A DNA stretch of 6,989 nucleotides, taken from contig NZ_RQFK01000013.1 in NCBI RefSeq assembly GCF_004770765.1, forward strand, positions 1-6,989, given 5' to 3'. Position 1 is the stretch's first letter. Every line of letters begins with the position of its first letter. The translations under genes were made by a program, and so were the position numbers. Shown in pieces: positions 1 through 5,584 of this stretch. The notes below the pieces were generated by a model. It was not told the origin of the DNA. It was given only the letters and a program-made list of their open reading frames with translations, and ran no database searches. This DNA is from Leptospira noumeaensis (GTDB taxonomy: Bacteria > Spirochaetota > Leptospiria > Leptospirales > Leptospiraceae).

Positions 1-21
1 TCTAAAGAGATGAGAAACCAG

Positions 22-66
22 AAAGTGTTACCTATGTCTTGCTACAAAAGTGTTACCCATGTCTTG
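22..66. repeat. Two 20-bp direct repeats, possible insertion-sequence end
   Basis: The motif AAAGTGTTACCYATGTCTTG occurs twice (22-41 and 47-66) with a 25-bp period and one C/T difference. Short repeats of this kind, containing TGTTACC near the tip, are found as transposase-binding repeats at the ends of some IS21- and IS481-like elements; that assignment is from memory of the families. No transposase is in the window, so this may be the edge of an element lying to the left or a remnant inside the cassette that ends at about position 94. Confidence 0.4.
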
Positions 67-91
67 AGTCATACATTGAGACAATTGCGAC

Positions 92-252
92 TAACGAACT
101 AGACTAACCGACGTAGGCTGACCCTGAGTCCCGGACGGGACGTTAGGGATTGGCACGACGCTTGCGTAAGCAAGAGGAGTGCCAAAAGCCTATGTGTCGT
201 AGACCGAACGAGGGCGCAAGTCCCGAAGTGAAGCGGTTAGTCGCTGTTATGC
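92..252 (-). repeat. attC-like recombination site A (161 bp)
   Basis: Bounded by TAAC (92-95) and GTTATGC (246-252), which are the R boxes of an attC-type site. On the plus strand the structure is: an outer stem GACTAACCG/CGGTTAGTC; directly stacked on it a second stem ACGTAGGCT (111-119) with AGCCTATGT (187-195), containing a G.T wobble at 113/193; then two apical hairpins, CCCT-GA-GTCCC with GGGAC-GTT-AGGG (122-148) and TTGGCAC with GTGCCAA enclosing CTTGC-GTAA-GCAAG. About 40 nt of extra sequence sits only on the right arm between stems one and two. The spacers between R box and first stem are unequal, 6 nt on the left and 3 nt on the right. In the minus-strand reading this is the attC of cassette 1. 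Confidence 0.8.
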
Positions 253-265
253 GTAGTTGCTGCTT

Positions 266-724
266 TTAATTTGTTGATTTGTCTATTCGAAGGATTTCGT
301 TAATTACTGATTCAGAGATCCAGATACCTTTTCTTTGAAGTTCATTGATCTGTTTTTCTAAATCATCTATTATTCCTAGTTTTTTTGCTTTCGCTAAAAT
401 TCCGAGGGTCCCAGTTATTTTTAATCCGAGATTTTTTGCAATTTTTCTAGCTTTTAAATCATCTAAGATAACTAGAGAGTTTTTTGTTTCTAGTGCTAGA
501 GCAATAGTAGATGCTTCTCCACTATCTAAAATTTGTTCAAGAGATTTAACCGAAAATTCTTGGTTAGGGTTTTTGATTTTTATAAAGTCTGGTATATTTT
601 CACCGAATTCAGTTTTTACTGTATCAGTTATTATAATAGAATTGTATAAACTTTTTAAAAGATCAAGTTGTTGTATTTTTGAAAGAAGAATTAAGCAACT
701 TGTATTTGAAATTACGTCAGGCAT
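266..724 (-). CDS. DUF3368-type PIN-domain protein, probable toxin RNase
   Basis: This 152-residue protein fits the DUF3368 branch of PIN-domain nucleases, which act as metal-dependent ribonuclease toxins of type II toxin-antitoxin pairs. The sequence shows the N-terminal strand followed by NTSCLILLSKI (7-17), where many relatives have Asp or Asn at position 7; E39 in the VKTEF segment; E70 in SGEASTIALALE; and the central D88-D89 of VILDDLKARKIA followed by the helix GTLGILAKAKKLG typical of the family. Its ATG lies inside the end of the upstream antitoxin gene (8-nt overlap), implying translational coupling. The first acidic position being Asn7 is tolerated in the family but makes catalytic activity less certain. 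It ends 14 nt from site A, the usual cassette-gene arrangement. Confidence 0.8.
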   Translation of the reverse strand: MPDVISNTSCLILLSKIQQLDLLKSLYNSIIITDTVKTEFGENIPDFIKIKNPNQEFSVKSLEQILDSGEASTIALALETKNSLVILDDLKARKIAKNLGLKITGTLGILAKAKKLGIIDDLEKQINELQRKGIWISESVINEILRIDKSTN

Positions 725-947
725 TCTCTAAATCATTTTTAAGATCATCTGTAGAATATCCAAATAGAATAGAAGAACCATAATTCTTCATAACATCAAT
801 TAAGGATGATTTCGAAAGATTGACAATATCGGCAGCTTGGCCTATAGATATTTTACCCGTTTCATACAACTTAACAGCCATTGCCATTTTGAAATCATAT
901 TCATTTAGATCTATTTGATCGGGAACTTGGAAACTTAAAGATTTCAT
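717..947 (-). CDS. UPF0175-family antitoxin
   Basis: This 76-residue protein resembles UPF0175 proteins, small DNA-binding partners usually encoded just before DUF3368 PIN toxins. The diagnostic stretch is MAMAVKLYETGKISIGQAAD, then a helix-turn-helix-like segment IVNLSKSSLIDVMKNYG. The acidic C-terminus (STDDLKNDLENA) would be the toxin-binding tail. I chose the ATG at 947, giving MKSLSFQVPDQID, because the family begins with this strand; an in-frame TTG at 983 would add 12 residues without family resemblance and overlaps the probable promoter. No clear Shine-Dalgarno sequence precedes the ATG. It overlaps the toxin by 8 nt. Such antitoxins normally repress their own operon; no operator could be assigned. 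Confidence 0.75.
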   Translation of the reverse strand: MKSLSFQVPDQIDLNEYDFKMAMAVKLYETGKISIGQAADIVNLSKSSLIDVMKNYGSSILFGYSTDDLKNDLENA

Positions 948-953
948 GATTGT

Positions 954-983
954 TATATAAAAACGTATGTTATTGAAATTCAA
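954..983 (-). promoter_or_regulatory. Candidate promoter for the cassette 1 TA operon, possibly leaderless
   Basis: On the minus strand a TTGAAT (978-983) is followed after 18 nt by TATATA (954-959), and the antitoxin ATG begins 6 nt downstream. With no Shine-Dalgarno sequence upstream of that ATG, the geometry would place the transcript start at or beside the start codon. The match is only moderate and the region is AT-rich, so chance similarity is possible. Confidence 0.35.
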
Positions 984-1073
984 AAATCAAACTATTTTTC
1001 ATCTCCTATTCATTGAATTTTTTGGAAATTTTGGTATTTTTTGATAAAACCAATTTTTTGCAGCAATTACGTA

Positions 1074-1236
1074 TAACGTACTAGACTAGCCGACGTAGGC
1101 TGGCCCTGAGTCCCTGAAAGGGACGTTAGGGATTGGCGCGACACTTGCGTAAGCAAGAGGAGTGACAAAAGCCTATGTGTCGTAGACCGAACGAGGGCGC
1201 AAGTCCCGAAGTGAAGCGGTTAGTCGCTATTAAGTG
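1074..1236 (-). repeat. attC-like recombination site B, altered core
   Basis: The body is nearly identical to site A: GACTAGCCG/CGGTTAGTC outer stem, ACGTAGGCT/AGCCTATGT second stem and the CCCTGAGTCCC/GGGACGTTAGGG hairpin. Two differences matter. The second apical hairpin stem is weakened (TTGGCGC against GTGACAA), and the right R box reads ATTAAGTG instead of GTTA. On the minus strand this turns the inner R box from TAAC into TAAT. If the array were read on the plus strand, the changed base would be the crossover G, which is essentially invariant in attC sites; the site is therefore easier to accept in the minus-strand reading. The 91 bp between this site and the next stop codon hold only a weak CCATGGC inverted repeat. 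Confidence 0.75.
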
Positions 1237-1242
1237 CAGTTG

Positions 1243-1274
1243 CCATGGCCTAACTATTTTCAAGTGAGCCATGG
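1243..1274. other. CCATGGC inverted repeat downstream of the fusion gene
   Basis: CCATGGC (1243-1249) and GCCATGG (1268-1274) can form a 7-bp stem with an 18-nt loop, beyond the stop codon of the fusion gene. There is no adjacent T-run in the direction of transcription, so it does not qualify as a standard intrinsic terminator. Confidence 0.3.
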
Positions 1275-1327
1275 ATGGCGAACCTAAAATATATTTTTTT
1301 TATTTTCAGAATTTTGTTCTTTTGAGT

Positions 1328-3331
1328 CTATTCTTTGCCTAAATCAGTAAGACAGAGTACCGCATTAGCTAATTGTTGAACCCAAAAACTATGGGCAAGA
1401 CCATTTGAATAAGTAATCTCACCTCTTCGAATTTTTCTAATTTCTTCTTTTGCTGAATTTTTTACTTCTGATAAAGCATCTATAATTGTTTCAGAGGTAA
1501 TCTGATCTAGATAATTTGCTGGAATTAAATGGGCCATTAAACGTCCCTGATGTTCCTTCGAATCAAAGCGCGCGTCATGTATAATGAAATTTACTTCAGA
1601 AGCGGGAATTTTAAATATTTTTTTTAAGTGTAATGTGTTTAATACTATAAATCCATTATTATGTGCAAGCTCACCAGTTGGAATACGACAATCTTCTATT
1701 ATAAGAAGATAACCATAAATGCTTAATAATTTTTTAATGTTAGAAAATAATTCGCACCAGCTTTGATGCGGTATTTCATGAAGAACATTGCTCAGAACTA
1801 CGACATCAAAAAAGTTATCGTCTACTTTAGAACGAAGGCTTTCGATCGAGTTATGATACCGATTTACTTCATCGGGATAGGAAAGAGCGATATTCTTTAG
1901 GCATTGTTCTTTATCAGAATTGGTTGGATCAAAGGCATGATAGTTTAATTTGTCTGGAGATACATTTTCATAGTCTGCAAGATTTGCAATCATTCTACCT
2001 TTCCCAGCACCAAAATCCAAAAGATTTATTGAGTCTTTCCCTTCCCAGATTATTTTAAGTTGATCATAAAGTTGTTTTGATTGGGGATCGCTTGAGTCCG
2101 TCTCTACGACATTAGGCGGACATAAACATTCAAATGCAAAACGGTTTCTAGCCAATTCATAAGGAAGGCTTGTAAAATCCTTTAATTTTTGAATTCTTTC
2201 TTCATTTCCTAATAGACTTCTTAATACTGCTTCTGGTTTTTTACCAGAGTGTCTCACGGTACGATCATCTACAAACCAAAGCCCTGATGCATCAAAGTGT
2301 GAAAGAAGAGGGATCGAGTGTGTTGCAATCCAAATTTGTCCATTTGGATTATTTTTCCTTATTGTATCTAACAAGTCTATAACTGCTGAAGGGTGTAGAT
2401 GATTTTCAGGTTCGTCCATAAAGAGTATATGGTTTGATAAGTTTCCTCCTTGAGAGTATATAGCAACACAAAGTTGTAATAAGATTCGTTGACCGGCTGA
2501 AAGTTGAGCCTGAGCAACTGGTCTATCGAAAATAGTTGAATAGCCATCTTTGTTCCAACCTATGTGTGTTCCAAGGAAAGATTTGATTATATCTTGTAAT
2601 CGCTTATAATCTTTCAAGGATTCTTGCTTGTCATTGTCAGAATATTCTAAATTAGGATGGGTCGTATTGACCCAACGATCTAAAATTTTTTGTATCAGCG
2701 GTAGTGTCGCTTGATGTAGAGTTGAAACTCCAAGTTGTATCGCTTGATCAGCCCTTTGCATCCATTTCTGTTTGTTTTGGTTCGACCAGTCCTCTAATTC
2801 AATTTTATTAGGTACAAAGTCGACTATTACTATATCCTGTCTTCCGGTATCAGTAATGATCGGTTGTGGAGTATCTGATATTTCTTGCCATATTTTAATC
2901 TGTTGCTCAATGCTTTCTTTTAATTGTGGTTGTTGTGATATTTGATTTTCTAATTCTGTTATTCGATTTTGTAAATTTTTAATCTGTTGCTCAAACTTTT
3001 GTTTTAGTTGTGGTTGTTGTGATATATGACCTTCAATTTGTGTTATTTGTTTTTGATATTGCTTAATTTCGCTTTCTATATTCTGCTTTTGTTGCGGTTG
3101 TTGAGCAATCTGCATCTTTAATTGTTTTATTTGAGTTTCAGATTGGTTTTTTTGATGTAAAAAAGAGGATAGATTTGCTGTTTGATTGCGGATAATATCA
3201 AGAATTCTTGTTTTTCCTGAACCATTTTTTCCAGCTAACAGTATCGTGTTTCCGAGTTTCTTCATTGAGAGCGGGCGAAGACCAACTTTTTCGGTCACAT
3301 TTTCAGTTAAATTAACCTCGACTATTTTCAT
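1328..3331 (-). CDS. ABC-type ATPase / coiled coil / SAM methyltransferase fusion
   Basis: This 667-residue protein has an N-terminal AAA/ABC-type ATPase split by a coiled coil. Walker A is GKNGSGKT (34-41), the signature is LSAGQ (277-281), Walker B is ILFMDEP (302-308), followed by ENHLHP and an H-loop ATHS (336-339), as in SMC/RecF/OLD-like AAA ATPases. Residues 60-157 are Gln-rich coiled coil with three 28-residue repeats. Residues about 430-560 form a class I methyltransferase: motif I LLDFGAGKG (437-445), acidic D468 in HAFDPT, and FFDVVVLSNVLHEI (507-520). There is no NPPY motif, so an N6-adenine DNA methylase is not indicated; the substrate is unknown. The C-terminal 100 residues match nothing I recognise. 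The ATG is supported by GGAG five nt upstream. It is the sole gene of its cassette; a role in phage defence or RNA/DNA modification is inference from this architecture only. Confidence 0.85.
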   Translation of the reverse strand: MKIVEVNLTENVTEKVGLRPLSMKKLGNTILLAGKNGSGKTRILDIIRNQTANLSSFLHQKNQSETQIKQLKMQIAQQPQQKQNIESEIKQYQKQITQIEGHISQQPQLKQKFEQQIKNLQNRITELENQISQQPQLKESIEQQIKIWQEISDTPQPIITDTGRQDIVIVDFVPNKIELEDWSNQNKQKWMQRADQAIQLGVSTLHQATLPLIQKILDRWVNTTHPNLEYSDNDKQESLKDYKRLQDIIKSFLGTHIGWNKDGYSTIFDRPVAQAQLSAGQRILLQLCVAIYSQGGNLSNHILFMDEPENHLHPSAVIDLLDTIRKNNPNGQIWIATHSIPLLSHFDASGLWFVDDRTVRHSGKKPEAVLRSLLGNEERIQKLKDFTSLPYELARNRFAFECLCPPNVVETDSSDPQSKQLYDQLKIIWEGKDSINLLDFGAGKGRMIANLADYENVSPDKLNYHAFDPTNSDKEQCLKNIALSYPDEVNRYHNSIESLRSKVDDNFFDVVVLSNVLHEIPHQSWCELFSNIKKLLSIYGYLLIIEDCRIPTGELAHNNGFIVLNTLHLKKIFKIPASEVNFIIHDARFDSKEHQGRLMAHLIPANYLDQITSETIIDALSEVKNSAKEEIRKIRRGEITYSNGLAHSFWVQQLANAVLCLTDLGKE
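2861..3112 (-). repeat. Three in-frame 84-bp tandem repeats in the coiled coil
   Basis: Three consecutive 84-bp units (3029-3112, 2945-3028, 2861-2944) encode 28-residue repeats at residues 74-157, each with an I(A/S)QQPQ(Q/L)K motif. Twenty-eight residues is four heptads, so units could be gained or lost without disturbing coiled-coil phase. The DNA copies keep strong identity, for example GTTGTGGTTGTTGTGATAT-like stretches, implying fairly recent duplication and possible length variation among strains. Confidence 0.8.
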
Positions 3332-3336
3332 GAGTT

Positions 3337-3340
3337 CTCC
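3337..3340 (-). promoter_or_regulatory. Shine-Dalgarno GGAG for the fusion gene
   Basis: GGAG lies 5 nt before the ATG at 3331 (GGAGAACTCATG on the minus strand). It is one of only two clear ribosome binding sites in the window and fixes the start of the fusion protein. Confidence 0.7.
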
Positions 3341-3444
3341 AATACTTTTTTATATAAATCAACCTAATTAGTTGCTTGCGTAGGTTTGCACGAGTTACGC
3401 CTATACAATATATGTTTTAATACTTTGATGGAAATATACTATTC

Positions 3445-3468
3445 TTAGCCGACAAGGATGTCGGCTAA
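3445..3468. other. Perfect 10-bp hairpin in the fusion-gene leader
   Basis: TTAGCCGACA (3445-3454) and TGTCGGCTAA (3459-3468) are perfect inverted repeats around a 4-nt loop, AGGA. It stands in the leader between site C and the fusion gene, about 115 nt before the start codon. No T-run follows on either strand, so an attenuator, protein-binding palindrome or insulating hairpin against read-through from upstream cassettes are all possible. The rest of the leader (3341-3444) is AT-rich with no convincing promoter. Confidence 0.5.
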
Positions 3469-3504
3469 AGTTCGTTACCTCTAGTAATTCTTGGCAATTG
3501 CACT

Positions 3505-3662
3505 TAACGAACTAGGGGAGACGACGTTCCCTGACCCTGAGTCCCAGCGGGACGTTAGGGACTGGCACAGAGCTTGCGTATGCAAGCGAGTGACAGAAAG
3601 GGAATGTGCCGCAGGCCAAGCGAGGCCTTGTGCCGAAGCGCAGCGTTTCCGCGCTGTTATAC
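3505..3662 (-). repeat. attC-like recombination site C, divergent with compensatory changes
   Basis: R boxes are TAAC (3505-3508) and GTTATAC (3656-3662). The paired arms differ from site A on both sides: outer stem GGGGAGACG with CGTTTCCGC, second stem ACGTTCCCT (3524-3532) with AGGGAATGT (3599-3607). The second stem keeps the G.T wobble seen in site A. The CCCTGAG...CGTTAGGG apical hairpin is retained. The right arm carries AGGCC-AAGCGA-GGCCT, a small hairpin module. In the minus-strand reading this is the attC of cassette 3. Confidence 0.8.
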
Positions 3663-3681
3663 GCTGGTTGCTACTATAGGA

Positions 3682-3942
3682 TTAAAGTTTATCCCAGCTG
3701 GGAAGTTTATCTTTCTTTCCAACTTTTCCCATAACTTTTTTGAATCCATCTTCAATTGATTCTTTAGTTTTTCCTTGAATTCGTTTTTTGAGAAAGTTAG
3801 CAGTATCAATATCACTTATACCTCTTGTAAAAGCATATAAAGCAAATTGATTAAGAGATACACCTTGCGTAGCAGCAGTTTTTTCAATTCTCTCTTTCAA
3901 ATCTTCAGGAATACGAATAGTTAAAACATTTTTCTTATTCAT
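3682..3942 (-). CDS. Ribbon-helix-helix antitoxin
   Basis: This 86-residue protein begins with an Arc/MetJ-type ribbon-helix-helix domain: a strand VLTIRIPEDL (6-15), a first helix to about residue 26, then GVSLNQFALYAFTRGIS (27-43), the second helix as seen in HicB/CopG-like antitoxins. It should bind operator DNA as a dimer and neutralise the neighbouring PIN toxin; the basic linker and the tail DKLPSWDKL would make the toxin contact. Its ATG overlaps the end of the toxin gene by 8 nt, so the order is toxin first, antitoxin second, unlike the module in cassette 1. Start choice is secure because the RHH strand begins at once. The stop codon sits about 20 nt from site C. Confidence 0.8.
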   Translation of the reverse strand: MNKKNVLTIRIPEDLKERIEKTAATQGVSLNQFALYAFTRGISDIDTANFLKKRIQGKTKESIEDGFKKVMGKVGKKDKLPSWDKL

Positions 3943-4372
3943 AATTTAATCTCCAGAATTTAGCAAAATCAGTAGGTGTGATAACTTTAAAAGAATCAAA
4001 TTTGAGTTCATTTTTAAGATTAAAATCCTTAATATTTGAAGTAATTAAGTATCTACTGTTACTCGCAAAAGCAAGTTCGACAAAGAGATTATCGTTTTCG
4101 TCGCTAAGATTAGGTCTAAGTAGATAGTTAATAGAAAAAGGCGTAGCCACAAAAGCTATGAAGTCCAAAACCAAGTTGATTTCCTTCTTTGACAAAGCTA
4201 GGTCAGAAAGTGACTTATCTCTTAATAAAACATCTGAATATTCGGTAAAAACAGGTGTGGATAAAGCCAACTCAATTCTTCTGTTTTCGACTAAGTTAAG
4301 TATAAAATGTGAAGCCCCTCTATTATCCCTAAGAGCTTGATAAATCACATTTGTATCTATAGTAACTCGCAC
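3935..4372 (-). CDS. PIN-domain toxin, TIGR00305/COG1569-like
   Basis: This 145-residue protein matches the toxin-component PIN family of type II systems, predicted Mg-dependent ribonucleases. Visible acidic positions are D6 in the opening TIDTNVIYQAL, E44 in STPVFTEYSDVLL, and D91/D94 in SDENDNLFVELAFASNSRYL. The last site, where many relatives have TGD, reads TSNIKDF (111-117), with N113 and D116 available; this variant also occurs in active-looking relatives. The start is GTG at 4372; an ATG two bases upstream is out of frame and runs into a stop after five codons. No Shine-Dalgarno sequence is visible, but TATCAT (4379-4384) lies 6 nt upstream, so a leaderless start is possible. It precedes and overlaps its antitoxin by 8 nt. 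Confidence 0.8.
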   Translation of the reverse strand: MRVTIDTNVIYQALRDNRGASHFILNLVENRRIELALSTPVFTEYSDVLLRDKSLSDLALSKKEINLVLDFIAFVATPFSINYLLRPNLSDENDNLFVELAFASNSRYLITSNIKDFNLKNELKFDSFKVITPTDFAKFWRLNYE

Positions 4373-4488
4373 ATTTAAATGATATCAAATATGCTATCAT
4401 AAATACAGCAAAAATTTTCCAGAAATTTAACTTTCTTCGTAAAAACTGCATTTTTTTCGTGAGGAATTGAGTTTTAGCAACTTGCGTA

Positions 4489-4649
4489 TAACGAACTAGA
4501 CTAACCGACGTGGGCTGGCCCTGAGTCCCGAACGGGACGTTAGGGATTGGCACGACGTTTGCGTAAGCAAGAGGAGTGACAAAAGCCTATGTGTCGCAGA
4601 CCGAGCGAGGGCGCAAGTCCCGAAGCGAAGCGGTTAGTTGCTGTTATAC
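4489..4649 (-). repeat. attC-like recombination site D
   Basis: Close copy of site A: R boxes TAAC (4489-4492) and GTTATAC (4643-4649), outer stem GACTAACCG/CGGTTAGTT (closing pair G.T), and hairpin CCCTGAGTCCC/GGGACGTTAGGG. The left part of the second stem reads ACGTGGGCT against AGCCTATGT, so one A-T pair has become a G.T pair, again favouring plus-strand folding. In the minus-strand reading this is the attC of cassette 4. Confidence 0.8.
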
Positions 4650-5584
4650 GACGTTTTGTATTTTAAATTTCTGTTCCAATTTCTAGAATTATCGAATCAA
4701 TTCGATCAGAATAGGAATTCACATTTCTTAAGCCATATTCAGTATTTTGTTTGAAGTCAAATCTGCTATCACCAGAATAAACTCTAAGATCATCCGGTCT
4801 AATTCGTTGATAAGTATATTTATATCCAATAGACATAAAGAAATTTTGGTTAAAATAATAACCAATTTTTAAAAGTCCTTCAGTACCTTGTACTCTCGTA
4901 ATTGGATTGATATTTACTGAGATATAACCTTGATCAGAGTATCGATCAGCAAATGAATAATTGTGAGTAGATCGTCCGTATAATAGAAAATAGCTTATTC
5001 TCGTTTCTAGATAGAAATTGTAGAAGGTATCTGATTTCGTTTCTACAGCAATTTCTGGACCTATATATTTTTGTCCAAATTTAATTTGATATAAAGTGCT
5101 ATTTCCATCGGTTAATTCAGATTTATAATATCTTGAACCAATTAAGAAATTTATCTGCGGTAAAATTGAATATGTTAATCCAATTTTAGCTTGTGATCTG
5201 TAATAGTTTCCGATTGGAGTAGGTTCTTCATTAATAATCACTTTTTTGTCAAAAGTAAGGTAATTCATAGAATAGTCCCTTTTAACAAATTCATAAAATT
5301 CAGAATATAGACCAAATTTGGAATCAGAGAATTTCTTTCGGACAATGATTTCGAAACTATTAACATTACGTTTAGGATCTTTTTTGTAAGGGCCAAAGAT
5401 ATCAGTGTATTGTTCAACTTCATATGGAGTAACAGTTGACCAAGCTTTATTAATAGAGAAATACCAAAGTTTTTTTTGAATATTTTCTGTTTGGGACTGA
5501 GCTAAGATTGAAGAACTGGAAATTAAAAGGATTAAGAGGATTATTTTTTTCATTTAGGGTTTTGTTTTACAAAATGTCGTATAA
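4492..5584 (-). mobile_element. Cassette 4: exported beta-rich protein cassette plus site D
   Basis: Insert ends pair over 18 nt: GTTATACGACGTTTTGTA (4643-4660) with TACAAAATGTCGTATAAC (5568-5585), perfect apart from the G.T wobble at stem position 11. The single gene nearly fills the insert: its stop codon is about 14 nt from site D and its start codon only about 30 nt from site E. There is little room for a promoter of its own, so expression probably depends on a promoter in the adjacent site or in cassette 5. Confidence 0.7.
4663..5553 (-). CDS. Exported beta-rich protein, possible outer-membrane barrel
   Basis: This 296-residue protein opens with a clear Sec signal peptide: MKK, a hydrophobic core IILLILLISSSSI, and a signal-peptidase-I-like site after ILA (residue 18). 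The mature part is rich in alternating aromatic/polar strands, such as KFGLYSEFYEFV, AKIGLTYSILPQINFLIGSRYY, FMSIGYKYTYQRI, and ends in IDSIILEIGTEI, resembling the final strand of a small outer-membrane barrel although it ends in Ile rather than Phe. I do not recognise a named family; spirochaete genomes hold many lineage-specific proteins of this sort. No Shine-Dalgarno sequence is visible before the ATG. Location in the outer membrane is inference; a periplasmic protein remains possible. It is the only gene of its cassette. Confidence 0.7.
   Translation of the reverse strand: MKKIILLILLISSSSILAQSQTENIQKKLWYFSINKAWSTVTPYEVEQYTDIFGPYKKDPKRNVNSFEIIVRKKFSDSKFGLYSEFYEFVKRDYSMNYLTFDKKVIINEEPTPIGNYYRSQAKIGLTYSILPQINFLIGSRYYKSELTDGNSTLYQIKFGQKYIGPEIAVETKSDTFYNFYLETRISYFLLYGRSTHNYSFADRYSDQGYISVNINPITRVQGTEGLLKIGYYFNQNFFMSIGYKYTYQRIRPDDLRVYSGDSRFDFKQNTEYGLRNVNSYSDRIDSIILEIGTEI

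Larger units (their letters stand above)
95..1076 (-). mobile_element. Cassette 1: UPF0175/DUF3368 toxin-antitoxin cassette plus site A
   Basis: Predicted boundaries assume cleavage at G^TT on the minus strand. The insert ends are complementary over 18 nt: GTTATGCGTAGTTGCTGC at 246-263 against GCAGCAATTACGTATAAC at 1060-1077, with G.T wobbles at stem positions 6 and 11. This end sequence is not shared with the next insert. The unit of about 980 bp carries two coupled minus-strand genes; the last stop codon lies 14 nt from the R box of site A. Confidence 0.7.
1077..3507 (-). mobile_element. Cassette 2: ATPase-methyltransferase cassette plus site B
   Basis: Insert ends pair as TTAAGTGCAGTTGCCA (1230-1245) with TGGCAATTGCACTTAA (3492-3507), again with a G.T wobble at stem position 11. 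The start-side sequence TTAAGTG differs from the TTATACG or TTAGTTG of other cassettes, and the opposite end has changed to match. At about 2.4 kb it is large for an integron cassette, which typically carries a gene of a few hundred bp to 1 kb. It contains one gene with a leader of roughly 175 nt. Confidence 0.7.
3508..4491 (-). mobile_element. Cassette 3: PIN/RHH toxin-antitoxin cassette plus site C
   Basis: Insert ends pair over 18 nt: GTTATACGCTGGTTGCTA (3656-3673) with TAGCAACTTGCGTATAAC (4475-4492), one T/T mismatch at stem position 10 and the G.T wobble at position 11. The unit of about 984 bp has two coupled genes, with the stop codon about 20 nt from the R box of site C. The 100 nt between site D and the first gene are AT-rich and must hold any promoter. 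Confidence 0.7.

Noticed and set aside
345..731. Plus-strand 128-codon frame opposite the DUF3368 gene
   Set aside because: Shadow of the PIN toxin; no family resemblance and opposite orientation to the array.
970..1002. Ten-codon leader ORF upstream of the UPF0175 gene, preceded by AGGAG
   Set aside because: The AGGAG touches the ATG with no spacing, and it lies upstream of the candidate promoter; likely chance.
1328..2040. N6-adenine DNA methylase assignment for the C-terminal domain
   Set aside because: The expected (D/N)PP(Y/F) motif is absent; the corresponding segment reads LSNVLHEIP, as in other class I methyltransferases.
3491..3759. Plus-strand frames across site C
   Set aside because: Translations of the recombination site itself; the Arg/Cys-rich composition reflects its GC-rich hairpins.
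4329..4553. Minus-strand 74-codon frame running out of site D
   Set aside because: Begins inside the recombination site and only overlaps the start of the PIN toxin; composition not protein-like.
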